From the NCBI GenBank assembly GCA_002451085.1, contig DKBE01000012.1, positions 1 to 7,099 of the forward strand: 7,099 bases of DNA. Direction: 5' to 3'. A program made the position numbers and the translations under genes. Shown here one piece after another: positions 1 through 5,563 of the stretch. The stretch's first letter is position 1. Each line of letters starts with the position of its first letter. The DNA comes from Proteobacteria bacterium UBA6908. GTDB lineage: Bacteria; Pseudomonadota; Gammaproteobacteria; Acidiferrobacterales; UBA6901. The notes under the pieces were generated by a model. The model did not search any database and was not told where the DNA came from. It saw only the letters and a list, made by a program, of their open reading frames with translations.

Positions 1-173
1 GTCTTACTGAAATGAATTGGCTATACGACGCAGAATATATGCCCCAGATTTCAGCCTGTGTGATCCGGGGCATCACTTTTCAGTTTTGAAGCTGAATGCC
101 TTTTTTACACAATTCGAAGATCCCCCGGGGCGACAAAGACGCGCCACTTGGCCGCGTGCGCCTGGCACTATTC
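1..173. other. Gene-free stretch at the left edge
   Basis: I see no supported gene here. The plus frame open from base 3 ends at a TGA at 87-89 and could be the tail of a gene outside the window, but its 28 residues match nothing I recognise. A 7-base inverted repeat (ATGCCCC at 39-45, GGGGCAT at 67-73, 21-base loop) is followed on the plus strand only by scattered T runs, so it is at best a weak terminator. The stretch also serves as the 3' flank of the minus-strand gene ending at 174. Confidence 0.4.
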
Positions 174-518
174 CTACAGTCGTTCGTTCCAGTGAAACTT
201 ATGTAACAGGCGATGCAGTATTGGTGTGAAAATGAGTGCAGCCGTGACAATGAATACCAACCCGGCGTACAGGGCGTAGAGGCCCGCAAATATTTTTCCG
301 CCAGCGGTGTGCGGTGCGTCCACAGGCCCCATGCCACCAAGAAGCATAGCGGCATTGAGGAATGCATCGCGCCACGGTAATTGTTCAAAGTAAGAGTAAC
401 CAGACATACCTATCCCGAGCGACCCGAGCAAGATGCCCGCAGCCAGCGTGAGGTGCTTCACCAGTCGCCTGGCAAAGTTCAACCGCGCAAGCGGTGGCTG
501 GTGCTTAGATTCGTACAT
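174..518 (-). CDS. Small membrane protein resembling a two-helix ion-channel pore module with an atypical filter
   Basis: This 114-residue inner-membrane protein has a basic, soluble N-terminus (1-20), a first hydrophobic helix at about 22-44, a short amphipathic segment at about 49-60 (LPWRDAFLNAAMLL), a glycine-rich turn GGMGPVD at 61-67, and a second helix at about 77-100 ending in a His/Arg/Lys-rich tail. The order helix, short pore-like helix, glycine turn, helix is that of the Ion_trans_2 potassium-channel module. The residues after the turn (HTAGGKIFAGLYALYAG) resemble the post-filter segment of bacterial channels. The TVGYGD filter itself is absent. I recall similar short proteins in other proteobacteria annotated as hypothetical or channel-like, but cannot verify this here. 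Ion conduction is not established. It may be a non-conducting relative. The ATG at 518 has no strong ribosome site. The 102-base gap from the upstream minus-strand gene suggests its own promoter, which I could not place. Confidence 0.72.
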   Translation of the reverse strand: MYESKHQPPLARLNFARRLVKHLTLAAGILLGSLGIGMSGYSYFEQLPWRDAFLNAAMLLGGMGPVDAPHTAGGKIFAGLYALYAGLVFIVTAALIFTPILHRLLHKFHWNERL

Positions 519-599
519 GTTTCACAACCGTTGCCTATCTTCGGCATTTAAATGTTACAACCTCTGATGGCCGGTACAGCCCCACGTGCCCGATTCAAT

Positions 600-615
600 G
601 TTGGTATTCACCAAC
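600..615 (-). terminator. Short hairpin just after the 621-950 gene, weak terminator candidate
   Basis: A perfect 6-base stem (GTTGGT / ACCAAC) with a 4-base loop begins 5 bases past the stop codon of the minus-strand gene at 621. There is no T tract after it in the minus direction (ATTGAATC follows), so it may be only a weak or processing hairpin. Confidence 0.3.
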
Positions 616-620
616 GATCC

Positions 621-950
621 TTAAAGGAACGCATACACAGTAACGAACCCTGCTAATACCAACAGAGTGAGGGATATAAAAAAGAGCAAGTCGATGGTGT
701 TCGTCCAGTATCTCACTTTTTCCGTGTCCACGCGCCGGAGCGCAAAGAATGAGAGATAGCACACGATGACGAAACCAAGTGAGGCAAAGAGAAACATATC
801 ATCGGCAACACTTTCGATTTTTGTGTTGGAGATCTTAAGGTTCACGATACCCACCAGTGCCAGACTGAGACCTGCCAACGTGCCGCTCGTTGACAGGAGC
901 GATAACAGGAGCCTGCGAAGATCACTTTTTTCTAGAACATTTTTCAGCAT
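621..950 (-). CDS. Hypothetical three-helix membrane protein
   Basis: I do not recognise this 109-residue protein as a named family. The sequence shows a charged N-terminus (MLKNVLEKSDLRR), then three hydrophobic stretches at about 14-37, 51-71 and 85-108, joined by short polar loops (ISNTKIESVADD and RRVDTEKVRYWTNTID). It ends almost immediately after the third helix. There is no signal peptide with a cleavage site, and no catalytic or metal-binding motif. Positive residues in the N-terminus and in the loop at 72-80 place those parts in the cytoplasm under the positive-inside rule. The ATG at 950 is the only sensible start, but no clear ribosome site precedes it. It lies upstream of another small membrane-protein gene in the same orientation, 102 bases away, so co-transcription is possible but not shown. 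Its hydrophobic coding pattern makes a chance ORF unlikely. Confidence 0.65.
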   Translation of the reverse strand: MLKNVLEKSDLRRLLLSLLSTSGTLAGLSLALVGIVNLKISNTKIESVADDMFLFASLGFVIVCYLSFFALRRVDTEKVRYWTNTIDLLFFISLTLLVLAGFVTVYAFL

Positions 951-1284
951 GGGTCGGCTTCAGCTAATATACGGACGATATTGGCAGCACATCCTTACTC
1001 GCATTGTCGATAGTCTCCACAATGCGGCCAATTATTGCCACTTTGATTTTCTAGCCTGATTCGAGCCGCATTGTCGACGAATGATTCTACAATTTGGGCG
1101 GCAACTGGTCAGGCAGAGAACCTTGGATAAAGCGTAATGGTGTAAAGTGTGAATTCTGAAAGGATATCTCTAGATCGCTTCAGGCCACACAGCCTTTTTC
1201 GCATAGGCATATTCAGACCGACACCGTTGGCAGGATTCAGATTGAACCGCCCATTTTTTTGGATATGTAAGTAATTGGATCACC
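951..1284. other. Gene-free intergenic stretch between divergent genes
   Basis: These 334 bases lie between the divergent starts of the 621-950 gene and the thioredoxin-HEAT gene and have no supported coding frame. They hold the repeated CGCATTGT element listed separately. A TATATT that could be a -10 box for the minus-strand gene is at 971-966, without a convincing -35. A TTGAAC at 1242-1247 could be a -35 for the plus-strand gene, but the bases at the matching -10 distance are poor. Confidence 0.5.
1000..1093. repeat. Repeated inverted element CGCATTGTCGA...ACAAT (two modules)
   Basis: CGCATTGTCGA occurs at 1000-1010 and again at 1067-1077. Each copy is followed by an inverted ACAAT (ACAATGCG at 1019-1026 and ACAAT at 1089-1093). 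The first module is a perfect 8-base inverted repeat with an 11-base loop. The ACAATGCGGC at 1019-1028 also pairs perfectly over 10 bases with GCCGCATTGT at 1065-1074, so alternative hairpins are possible. The function is unknown. It could be an operator pair or a decayed small repeat. Confidence 0.5.
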
Positions 1285-1923
1285 ATGACGCAAAACCGTC
1301 CGGACGCCCTGCTGTTGATCACCTCCACCTGCCCGCACTGTCCGGGCATGCTCCAGTCCCTGAGTGAACTCGTCAAACAGGGAGTAATCGGACGGCTGGA
1401 GGCAGTGAATATCATGGTTCACCCCGAAGTCGCCCAGGAACTGGGCGTGCGTTCGGTGCCATGGCTGAAGCTCGGGGAGTTCGAGCTGGACGGTCTACAT
1501 ACTCCAGCGGAACTGCGTCAATGGGCGGATCGTGCCGGCAGCACGGCCGGCCTCAGCGAATACTTCCATGAATTGCTCAAGGCGGGTCAGCTGGACAAGG
1601 CGAGCCGCATCGCGGCACGCGGCGGACCCGCGTTGCAGGCGCTGCTGCAATTGCTCGGCGACCCCGATACCGAACTGACCGCACGCATTGGAGTAAATGC
1701 CGTCATCGAAGGACTGGAAGGTGATCCGGTGCTGGCGGAATCCGTTAAACCGCTAACCGCACTGACCCAGCATGCCGATGCCCATGTGCGTGGCGATGCA
1801 GCCCACCTGCTCTCCTATACCCATCTTCCCGAAGTAAAACCGCTGCTCACCGGCATGCTGCAGGACAGCAACGCCGACGTGCGTGAGATTGCGCGCGAAG
1901 GCCTGGAACGACTCGGGCATTGA
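1285..1923 (+). CDS. Thioredoxin-fold protein with CPHC motif fused to HEAT-like repeats
   Basis: This 212-residue protein has two parts. Residues 1-85 form a small thioredoxin-like fold: a strand (ALLLITS) runs into the redox motif TCPHC with cysteines 16 and 19, and the expected proline next to the active site is in SVPW (Pro59). Residues about 105-212 are helical pairs of HEAT type (LLGDPDTELTARIGVNAV, HADAHVRGDAAHLLSY, LQDSNADVREIAREGLERL), the repeat found in protein-binding scaffolds. There is no signal peptide, so it should act in the cytoplasm, where a CPHC pair (also the DsbA motif) would usually be reductant-linked. The likely role is thiol-disulfide exchange on a partner held by the HEAT domain. 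The partner is unknown. The ATG at 1285 is chosen because no other start precedes it before an in-frame stop at 1243. The ribosome site (GGA) is weak. The gene converges on the radical SAM gene 48 bases away, with no clear terminator between them. Confidence 0.83.
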   Translation: MTQNRPDALLLITSTCPHCPGMLQSLSELVKQGVIGRLEAVNIMVHPEVAQELGVRSVPWLKLGEFELDGLHTPAELRQWADRAGSTAGLSEYFHELLKAGQLDKASRIAARGGPALQALLQLLGDPDTELTARIGVNAVIEGLEGDPVLAESVKPLTALTQHADAHVRGDAAHLLSYTHLPEVKPLLTGMLQDSNADVREIAREGLERLGH

Positions 1924-1971
1924 CGCGCAAGACCGTCAACACCGGCTGCATCGCCTGTCTGGACCGAAGTC

Positions 1972-3039
1972 TCAGAAAAGATCGAGCTGCGGAGCCAGGC
2001 GCGGCGGAGTGAACAGTGCGGCATCCAGTTCCGGAAACTCGCCGAATCCGAGCCTGCGTTCGGCCATGGCAAAGCGCTTGGCCAGCAATCCCGCGTAATC
2101 ACCGGTGCCACGCATGCGCGCGCCGAACCGGCTGTCGTACTCTTTACCTCCGCGCATGTCGCGCAGACGATTCATCACATGCGTGGCCTTGTTCGGGTGG
2201 TGCGCTTCCAGCCAGGCCGTGAACAGCTGCTTGAGTTCGTGCGGCAGACGCAACAGCACATAGCCCGCTGCGCGTGCGCCGGCGGCGCGTGCAACCTCCA
2301 GGATGGATTCCATCTCGCCATCGGTCAACACCGGAATGACCGGTGCAACCAACACGCTCACCGGCACGCCGGCACTGCTGAGGTTGTGAATAACGTCCAG
2401 CCGCCGTTGTGGAGCCGCGGCGCGCGGTTCCATGACCCGTGCCAGCTGGCGATCGAGCGTCGTGATCGATACAGCCACCGACACCAGATTCAAACGTGCG
2501 GCTTCCTGCAGTAAATCGAGGTCGCGCTCGATCAGCGAAGACTTGGTGACAATACTGAACGGGTGCCGGCATTCGAGCAGCACTTCAAGTATCCGGCGGG
2601 TAATCCGCAGCTTGCGTTCCACCGGTTGCCAGGCGTCGGTGTTGATGCCGACCGCGATTGGCGCCGGCCGGTAACTGCGTGCCGCCAGTTCGTGTTTCAG
2701 GCGTTCCGGCGCATCCGGCTTGTAGAACAAGCGGCTTTCGAAATCGAGTCCGGGCGACAGGCCGAGCCAGGCATGTGACGGGCGGGCGAAACAGTAAACA
2801 CAACCATGTTCGCAACCACGATAGGGATTGATGGAACGGTCGAAGCCAACATCCGGTGAATCGTTGTAGGCAATCACCGTGCGACTGCTGTCGACGGTCA
2901 GCGTGGTGGGCAGCGGTTCGAGCGGCGCATCCAGGTTCCCCCAGCCGTCGTCGTTCACTTCGCGGGTCGTGCTGCTGTATCGGTTATCGGGACTGAACGT
3001 GGCGCCGCGTCCGCGGTGCAATCGATCAGGGCGGTCCAT
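1972..3039 (-). CDS. PA0069-family radical SAM protein (spore-photoproduct-lyase-like)
   Basis: This 355-residue cytoplasmic protein has the iron-sulfur cluster motif C-x3-C-x2-C in RGCEHGCVYCFARPSH (cysteines 76, 80, 83). The three cysteines bind a 4Fe-4S cluster that cleaves S-adenosylmethionine to make a radical. The upstream segment SPDVGFDRSINPYRG and the following LGLSPGLDFESRLFYKP are typical of the PA0069/Rv2578c group, related in sequence to spore photoproduct lyase. The middle carries barrel strands such as PIAVGINTDAWQPVE, PFSIVTKSSLIERD and VSVAVSITT. The C-terminus contains a conserved-looking segment YDSRFGARMRGTGDYAGLLAKRF. The length is normal for the group. To my knowledge the substrate is unknown. 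DNA or nucleotide repair is a guess from the relationship. The ATG at 3039 lacks a strong ribosome site. The gene is last in the minus-strand block, 63 bases after the hydrolase gene, with a long hairpin in its leader. Confidence 0.9.
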   Translation of the reverse strand: MDRPDRLHRGRGATFSPDNRYSSTTREVNDDGWGNLDAPLEPLPTTLTVDSSRTVIAYNDSPDVGFDRSINPYRGCEHGCVYCFARPSHAWLGLSPGLDFESRLFYKPDAPERLKHELAARSYRPAPIAVGINTDAWQPVERKLRITRRILEVLLECRHPFSIVTKSSLIERDLDLLQEAARLNLVSVAVSITTLDRQLARVMEPRAAAPQRRLDVIHNLSSAGVPVSVLVAPVIPVLTDGEMESILEVARAAGARAAGYVLLRLPHELKQLFTAWLEAHHPNKATHVMNRLRDMRGGKEYDSRFGARMRGTGDYAGLLAKRFAMAERRLGFGEFPELDAALFTPPRLAPQLDLF

Positions 3040-3062
3040 AACGGGTGTCGGGTCCGAACCGC

Positions 3063-3097
3063 TGTACCCGGGCCGGAACCAATCCGGTCCGGGTACA
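3063..3097. terminator. Long hairpin between the hydrolase and radical SAM genes
   Basis: The arms at 3063-3077 and 3083-3097 (TGTACCCGGGCCGGA and its partner) pair over 15 positions around a 5-base loop, ACCAA. The single mismatch is a G-U wobble when read on the plus strand and C-A on the minus strand. It starts 5 bases beyond the stop of the minus-strand hydrolase gene, where a terminator would sit. No T tract follows in either direction, so it could instead be a factor-dependent terminator, an mRNA 3'-end stabiliser, or a leader hairpin that lowers expression of the downstream radical SAM gene. Confidence 0.6.
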
Positions 3098-3102
3098 CGG
3101 AA

Positions 3103-3900
3103 TTATCGTTTCGGGAAAACCTGCTTGAAAAATGCCTTCATCTCTGCCCACGATTTCTGATCGGCCTCGGCGTTATAGGCCAGCGCCGGAAGATTGAACT
3201 TCTTGCTGTTGTCATCGGCTTCCTTGCTTGTGAATCCGTGGCGAGCGCCCGGATAGGCGATCAGGCGGTAGTCCACCTTGGCGGCATCCATTTCCTTCTT
3301 GAATCCTTCGACCTGGGCGGCCGGCACAAACGGATCATCCGCACCGGTCAGCACCAGCACCCGCGCCTTCACCTGACCGGCCTTGGCCGGCTGCTCGGTG
3401 GTGAGGTTGCCATGGAAACTCACAACCCCTTTCAGGTCGTTCCCCAGGCGCGCCATTTCCAGCACAATGGCGCCGCCGAAACAGTAACCGATGGCGCCGA
3501 TGTTATTCGGGTCTACGCTCGGGTGTTTCTTCAATTCGGCCACTGCCGCATCGAAGCGCTGCTTGGCTACGGCCAGATTCTTGCGCACCTCGCTGGAGAA
3601 CTTTCCGGCATCGCTAGGGTGATGCGCCTGGTGTCCGTCACCGTACATGTCCAGCGCCAGCGCGGTGTAGCCAAGTTCCGCCAACATGCGGGCACGTTGC
3701 CGGGCATATTCATTGTGGCCCCACCATTCGTGCACCACGATGATGCCGGGGCGCTTGCCCTTGATTGCCGTGTCATGCGCCAGATAGCCCTTGAGCACGG
3801 TCGTGCCGGCCTTGTATTGAACCTCTTCGCCCTTTACGGCGGCCTGCAATGCCGGCGACAACCCCAACATGAACAACGCAATCATAACCAGGCGCTTCAT
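3103..3900 (-). CDS. Exported dienelactone-hydrolase-family alpha/beta hydrolase
   Basis: This 265-residue alpha/beta hydrolase has a signal peptide (MKRLVMIALFMLGLSPALQA, cut probably after Ala20), so it should act in the periplasm. The mature part has the family landmarks in order: VVHEWWG at 56-61, where the glutamate in HEWWG corresponds to the active-site glutamate of dienelactone hydrolase; nucleophile Cys140 in GYCFGG; catalytic Asp189 in TGADDPFVP; and His221 in ARHGF. Dienelactone hydrolase opens dienelactone in chlorocatechol degradation. Exported relatives are common and their substrates are mostly unknown, and no other aromatic-degradation genes are present, so the substrate is left open. 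The ATG at 3900 is well supported by GGAGG (3913-3909) 8 bases upstream. It lies 80 bases after the DUF488 gene and has its own candidate promoter. Confidence 0.9.
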   Translation of the reverse strand: MKRLVMIALFMLGLSPALQAAVKGEEVQYKAGTTVLKGYLAHDTAIKGKRPGIIVVHEWWGHNEYARQRARMLAELGYTALALDMYGDGHQAHHPSDAGKFSSEVRKNLAVAKQRFDAAVAELKKHPSVDPNNIGAIGYCFGGAIVLEMARLGNDLKGVVSFHGNLTTEQPAKAGQVKARVLVLTGADDPFVPAAQVEGFKKEMDAAKVDYRLIAYPGARHGFTSKEADDNSKKFNLPALAYNAEADQKSWAEMKAFFKQVFPKR

Positions 3901-3920
3901 TTTTCAAACCTCCATGGATG

Positions 3921-3949
3921 AATATATTTGTGGTGAGCCACTCTATCAG
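3921..3949 (-). promoter_or_regulatory. Candidate promoter of the hydrolase gene
   Basis: On the minus strand CTGATA (3949-3944) and TATATT (3926-3921) lie 17 bases apart and match the sigma-70 boxes at 4 of 6 and 5 of 6 positions. Transcription would start near 3914, just before the GGAGG ribosome site. This is a match by eye only. Confidence 0.4.
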
Positions 3950-3980
3950 GACCCTTGTCCGGCAACGCTTCCGGAGACTC

Positions 3981-4529
3981 TCACTCCAGCGGCAGCGCAC
4001 CGGTCGTCTGGCGATCATAAACCAGTGCCGCTGATTCGCGGCGTGCTTCGGCACTCAATATATGTTCTCGCGACTCCCCGGGGCGGATCAAGTGAACAAT
4101 GGAAAGGCCCTGCAACAGAAGGTAATCACTGATCAGTGAACGGTGGCAATGCTCCGGTTCGCGCTCGGCACACAGAATGGCCGTTGGCGCACGCGTCGCC
4201 ATGGTCAGTAGCTGGAACGCGCCTTTCCGGAAGGAATCGGTATCCATGTAATCGGCAAAGCCGCGCCGACCATCGTCCAGGGCCGTGTGCGGGGAATCCG
4301 GCCGACCCGTGCGCAGACCGCCGAGCTGGCGTCCGGCCCAGTGATAGGTGATATCGGCACGAGTGCAGGTATCGCGCAATGATTCCTCATTGAACTGCGG
4401 GTTGTGGCGCGAACGCGGCTCGGCGCGCACGTCCACCAGCACCTTGATCCCGGCTTCCTTCAAAAGCGCCACGAGTTCATCAAGCGGACGGTTGCTGTGC
4501 CCGATCGTATACAGCGTGGTCGTCTGCAT
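3981..4529 (-). CDS. DUF488 family protein
   Basis: This 182-residue cytoplasmic protein carries the DUF488 landmarks: LYTIGHSN at 6-13, [17 protein letters not shown] at 31-47, a GRQLGGLR segment at 66-73, and [18 protein letters not shown] at 120-137 with the invariant Cys-His-Arg (128-130). The conserved cysteine, histidine and arginine residues suggest an enzyme or a nucleotide- or metal-binding protein, but to my knowledge the family has no settled biochemical role. The ATG at 4529 lies 2 bases after the msrA stop, implying one transcript and coupled translation. A GTG at 4544 in the same frame would add five residues and overlap msrA by 13 bases. The ATG is preferred because the family typically begins just before the YTIGHS strand. 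No strong ribosome site is visible for either. Pairing with msrA hints at a stress role, which is inference only. Confidence 0.88.
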   Translation of the reverse strand: MQTTTLYTIGHSNRPLDELVALLKEAGIKVLVDVRAEPRSRHNPQFNEESLRDTCTRADITYHWAGRQLGGLRTGRPDSPHTALDDGRRGFADYMDTDSFRKGAFQLLTMATRAPTAILCAEREPEHCHRSLISDYLLLQGLSIVHLIRPGESREHILSAEARRESAALVYDRQTTGALPLE

Positions 4530-4531
4530 GG

Positions 4532-5167
4532 TCAGGCCGGGCACACCACACCAGTGCCGCCGTGCCCGCAGTAGCCGCGCGGATTCTTGGCCAGGTATTG
4601 CTGGTGGTAGTCCTCGGCGAAATAAAACTCGGGCGCCTCCACGATCTCGGTGGTGATGGCCGGAAATCCGACCTGCGTGAGTGCCTCGTTATAACGAGCC
4701 TGGGAAGTGAGCGCCGTTTCGCGCTGAATCGATGAATAGGTATAGATCCCCGACCGGTACTGGGTGCCGACGTCGTTGCCCTGGCGCATGCCCTGGGTTG
4801 GATCGTGAGCTTCCCAGAATGTCTTGAGCAACTGTGCATAGCTCACCTGTTTGGGATCAAATACCACGAGCACCACTTCGTTGTGCCCGGTCATGCCACT
4901 GCACACTTCCTCGTAGGTCGGGTTGGGTGTGTAACCGCCGGCATACCCCACGGCCGTGATGTACACCCCGGGAATCTGCCAGAAGCTTTTTTCAGCGCCC
5001 CAGAAACAGCCCAGCCCAAACAGCGCACGCTCCAGCCCCGCCGGATAGGGCGGGGCCAGGGGATGACCATTGACGAAGTGCTTTTCCGGTATCGGCATCT
5101 TGGCGCTACGCCCCGGGAGCGCTTCTCCGGCCGATGGCAATTTGAGCTTCTTTAGAAATCCGTGCAT
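4532..5167 (-). CDS. msrA: Peptide-methionine (S)-S-oxide reductase MsrA
   Basis: MsrA reduces the S form of methionine sulfoxide in proteins and free methionine back to methionine, using thioredoxin as electron source. The 211-residue product has the catalytic motif [11 protein letters not shown] (nucleophile Cys54), then the typical [26 protein letters not shown] and YRSGIYTYS segments, and two C-terminal cysteines (200 and 209) in [14 protein letters not shown] that can act as resolving residues. They are separated by eight residues, whereas E. coli MsrA, as I recall, has seven. The N-terminal extension ([20 protein letters not shown]) is typical of the longer, E. coli-like form. I chose the ATG at 5167 because GAGGAA lies 6 bases upstream and the extension begins as in homologues. 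A TTG at 5200 would only add 11 residues. There is no signal peptide, so it is cytoplasmic. It is divergent from the B12-regulator operon and transcriptionally linked to the DUF488 gene downstream. Confidence 0.96.
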   Translation of the reverse strand: MHGFLKKLKLPSAGEALPGRSAKMPIPEKHFVNGHPLAPPYPAGLERALFGLGCFWGAEKSFWQIPGVYITAVGYAGGYTPNPTYEEVCSGMTGHNEVVLVVFDPKQVSYAQLLKTFWEAHDPTQGMRQGNDVGTQYRSGIYTYSSIQRETALTSQARYNEALTQVGFPAITTEIVEAPEFYFAEDYHQQYLAKNPRGYCGHGGTGVVCPA

Positions 5168-5220
5168 GCGCTGTTCCTCGTTTTGACCAGTCTGCCGCAA
5201 CTGTCGGGAGACCTCTACGG

Positions 5221-5340
5221 CCTATTATGTATCATATATGTATAATATAAATTTTAACTTTGAATTAGTAATGCAAAAATAAATAACATATTGATGTAAT
5301 ACATATTTCAGTAATGTTTTTGAATAATTAACCTGATATA
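5221..5340. promoter_or_regulatory. AT-rich control region between msrA and the B12-regulator operon
   Basis: From 5221 the sequence becomes sharply AT-rich, unlike the GC-rich genes on both sides. It must contain the msrA promoter on the minus strand, but several TAnnAT-like boxes overlap (for example TATTAT at 5247-5242 and CATAAT at 5229-5224) and none has a convincing -35, so I do not assign one. The region contains the TGTATC/TGTATA pair listed below and an 11-base palindrome ATGTAATACAT at 5294-5304 with TGTA half-sites. Confidence 0.5.
5228..5244 (+). promoter_or_regulatory. Secondary operator candidate: TGTATC-N5-TGTATA
   Basis: TGTATC (5228-5233) and TGTATA (5239-5244) are 11 bases apart. 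They repeat exactly the pairing TGTATC-N5-TGTATA seen at 5351-5367 in the main operator, 123 bases away. Lying close to where the msrA promoter should be, it could place msrA under the same regulator or allow looping between sites. AT-richness raises the chance of coincidence. Confidence 0.4.
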
Positions 5341-5341
5341 G

Positions 5342-5371
5342 TTGACTTTCTGTATCAGTATTGTATATGTT
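5342..5371 (+). promoter_or_regulatory. Sigma-70-like promoter of the small-protein / B12-regulator / methyltransferase operon
   Basis: TTGACT (5342-5347) matches the -35 box at 5 of 6 positions. The -10 box is either TATATG (5364-5369, 16-base spacer) or TATGTT (5366-5371, 18-base spacer), each 4 of 6. Transcription would start around 5376-5380. The box spacing is not ideal, which fits a regulated promoter, and the spacer, -10 and start are covered by the 11-base repeats. Confidence 0.55.
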
Positions 5372-5394
5372 ATGTACAAGTCTTGTACAGGAGC
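5351..5394 (+). promoter_or_regulatory. Operator: four head-to-tail TGTAYM elements at 11-base spacing
   Basis: TGTATC (5351), TGTATA (5362), TGTACA (5373) and TGTACA (5384) start at exact 11-base intervals, about one helical turn, on one strand. All four 11-base units also have G at their eighth position. The last two units also form a perfect 17-base palindrome, TGTACAAGTCTTGTACA (5373-5389). Structural work on Thermus CarH, as I recall it, showed its DNA-binding domains bound head to tail on tandem 11-base repeats across the promoter. Binding here would block the polymerase. The regulator gene lies downstream in the same operon, so autoregulation is inferred. Confidence 0.7.
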
Positions 5395-5403
5395 AAACCA
5401 GAT

Positions 5404-5529
5404 ATGACCGCCATCACCCTTTCGTCACTCATTCTGGCCATCGCCGCTACGGTGCTGGCGCTTTACATAGGCGGCACCGATCAGCCGCAACGGGCGCCAC
5501 TACGCAGAAAGGCTCGGCGAATCCGCTGA
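5404..5529 (+). CDS. Small single-helix membrane protein, first gene of the operon
   Basis: This 41-residue reading frame starts at ATG 5404 and ends at TGA 5527-5529. AGGAG at 5389-5393 lies 10 bases upstream, a slightly long but workable ribosome site. Residues about 4-24 (ITLSSLILAIAATVLALYIGG) are a typical membrane helix. The tail is proline- and arginine-rich with many positive charges (RAPLRRKARRIR), which should keep the C-terminus in the cytoplasm. I recognise no family. It sits directly after the repeat operator and 34 bases before the B12 regulator, so it would be the first product made when the promoter opens. It could be a small stress or membrane-association peptide, or a leader frame that sets translation of the regulator. 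Without homologues the call rests on the ribosome site, the helix and the position. Confidence 0.55.
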   Translation: MTAITLSSLILAIAATVLALYIGGTDQPQRAPLRRKARRIR

Positions 5530-5563
5530 TCCCACAATCGAATCAAAATCAAGAAACACGTCC

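Noticed and set aside
139..157. ACGCG/CGCGT inverted repeat downstream of the channel-like gene
   Set aside because: The stem is 5 bases, with only CTTTGTC after it on the minus strand. This is too weak to call a terminator.
17..229. A 70-codon plus-strand frame at the left edge
   Set aside because: There is no ribosome site, no hydrophobic or domain pattern, and it runs into the 3' end of the minus-strand membrane-protein gene.
1182..1199. AGGC/GCCT hairpin followed by five T residues
   Set aside because: The stem is only 4 bases and there is no plus-strand gene upstream for it to terminate.
3016..3921. A 301-codon open frame on the plus strand opposite the hydrolase gene
   Set aside because: It is antisense to a gene with a signal peptide, complete catalytic residues and a strong ribosome site. 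Its translation has no recognisable domain and it crosses the intergenic hairpin.
3958..3975. TCCGG/CCGGA inverted repeat after the DUF488 gene
   Set aside because: The stem is 5 bases with an 8-base loop and no T tract, so it is not distinguishable from chance.
5168..5200. Upstream TTG start for msrA at 5200
   Set aside because: It lacks a ribosome site and adds residues not expected in the family. The ATG at 5167 has GAGGAA at good spacing.
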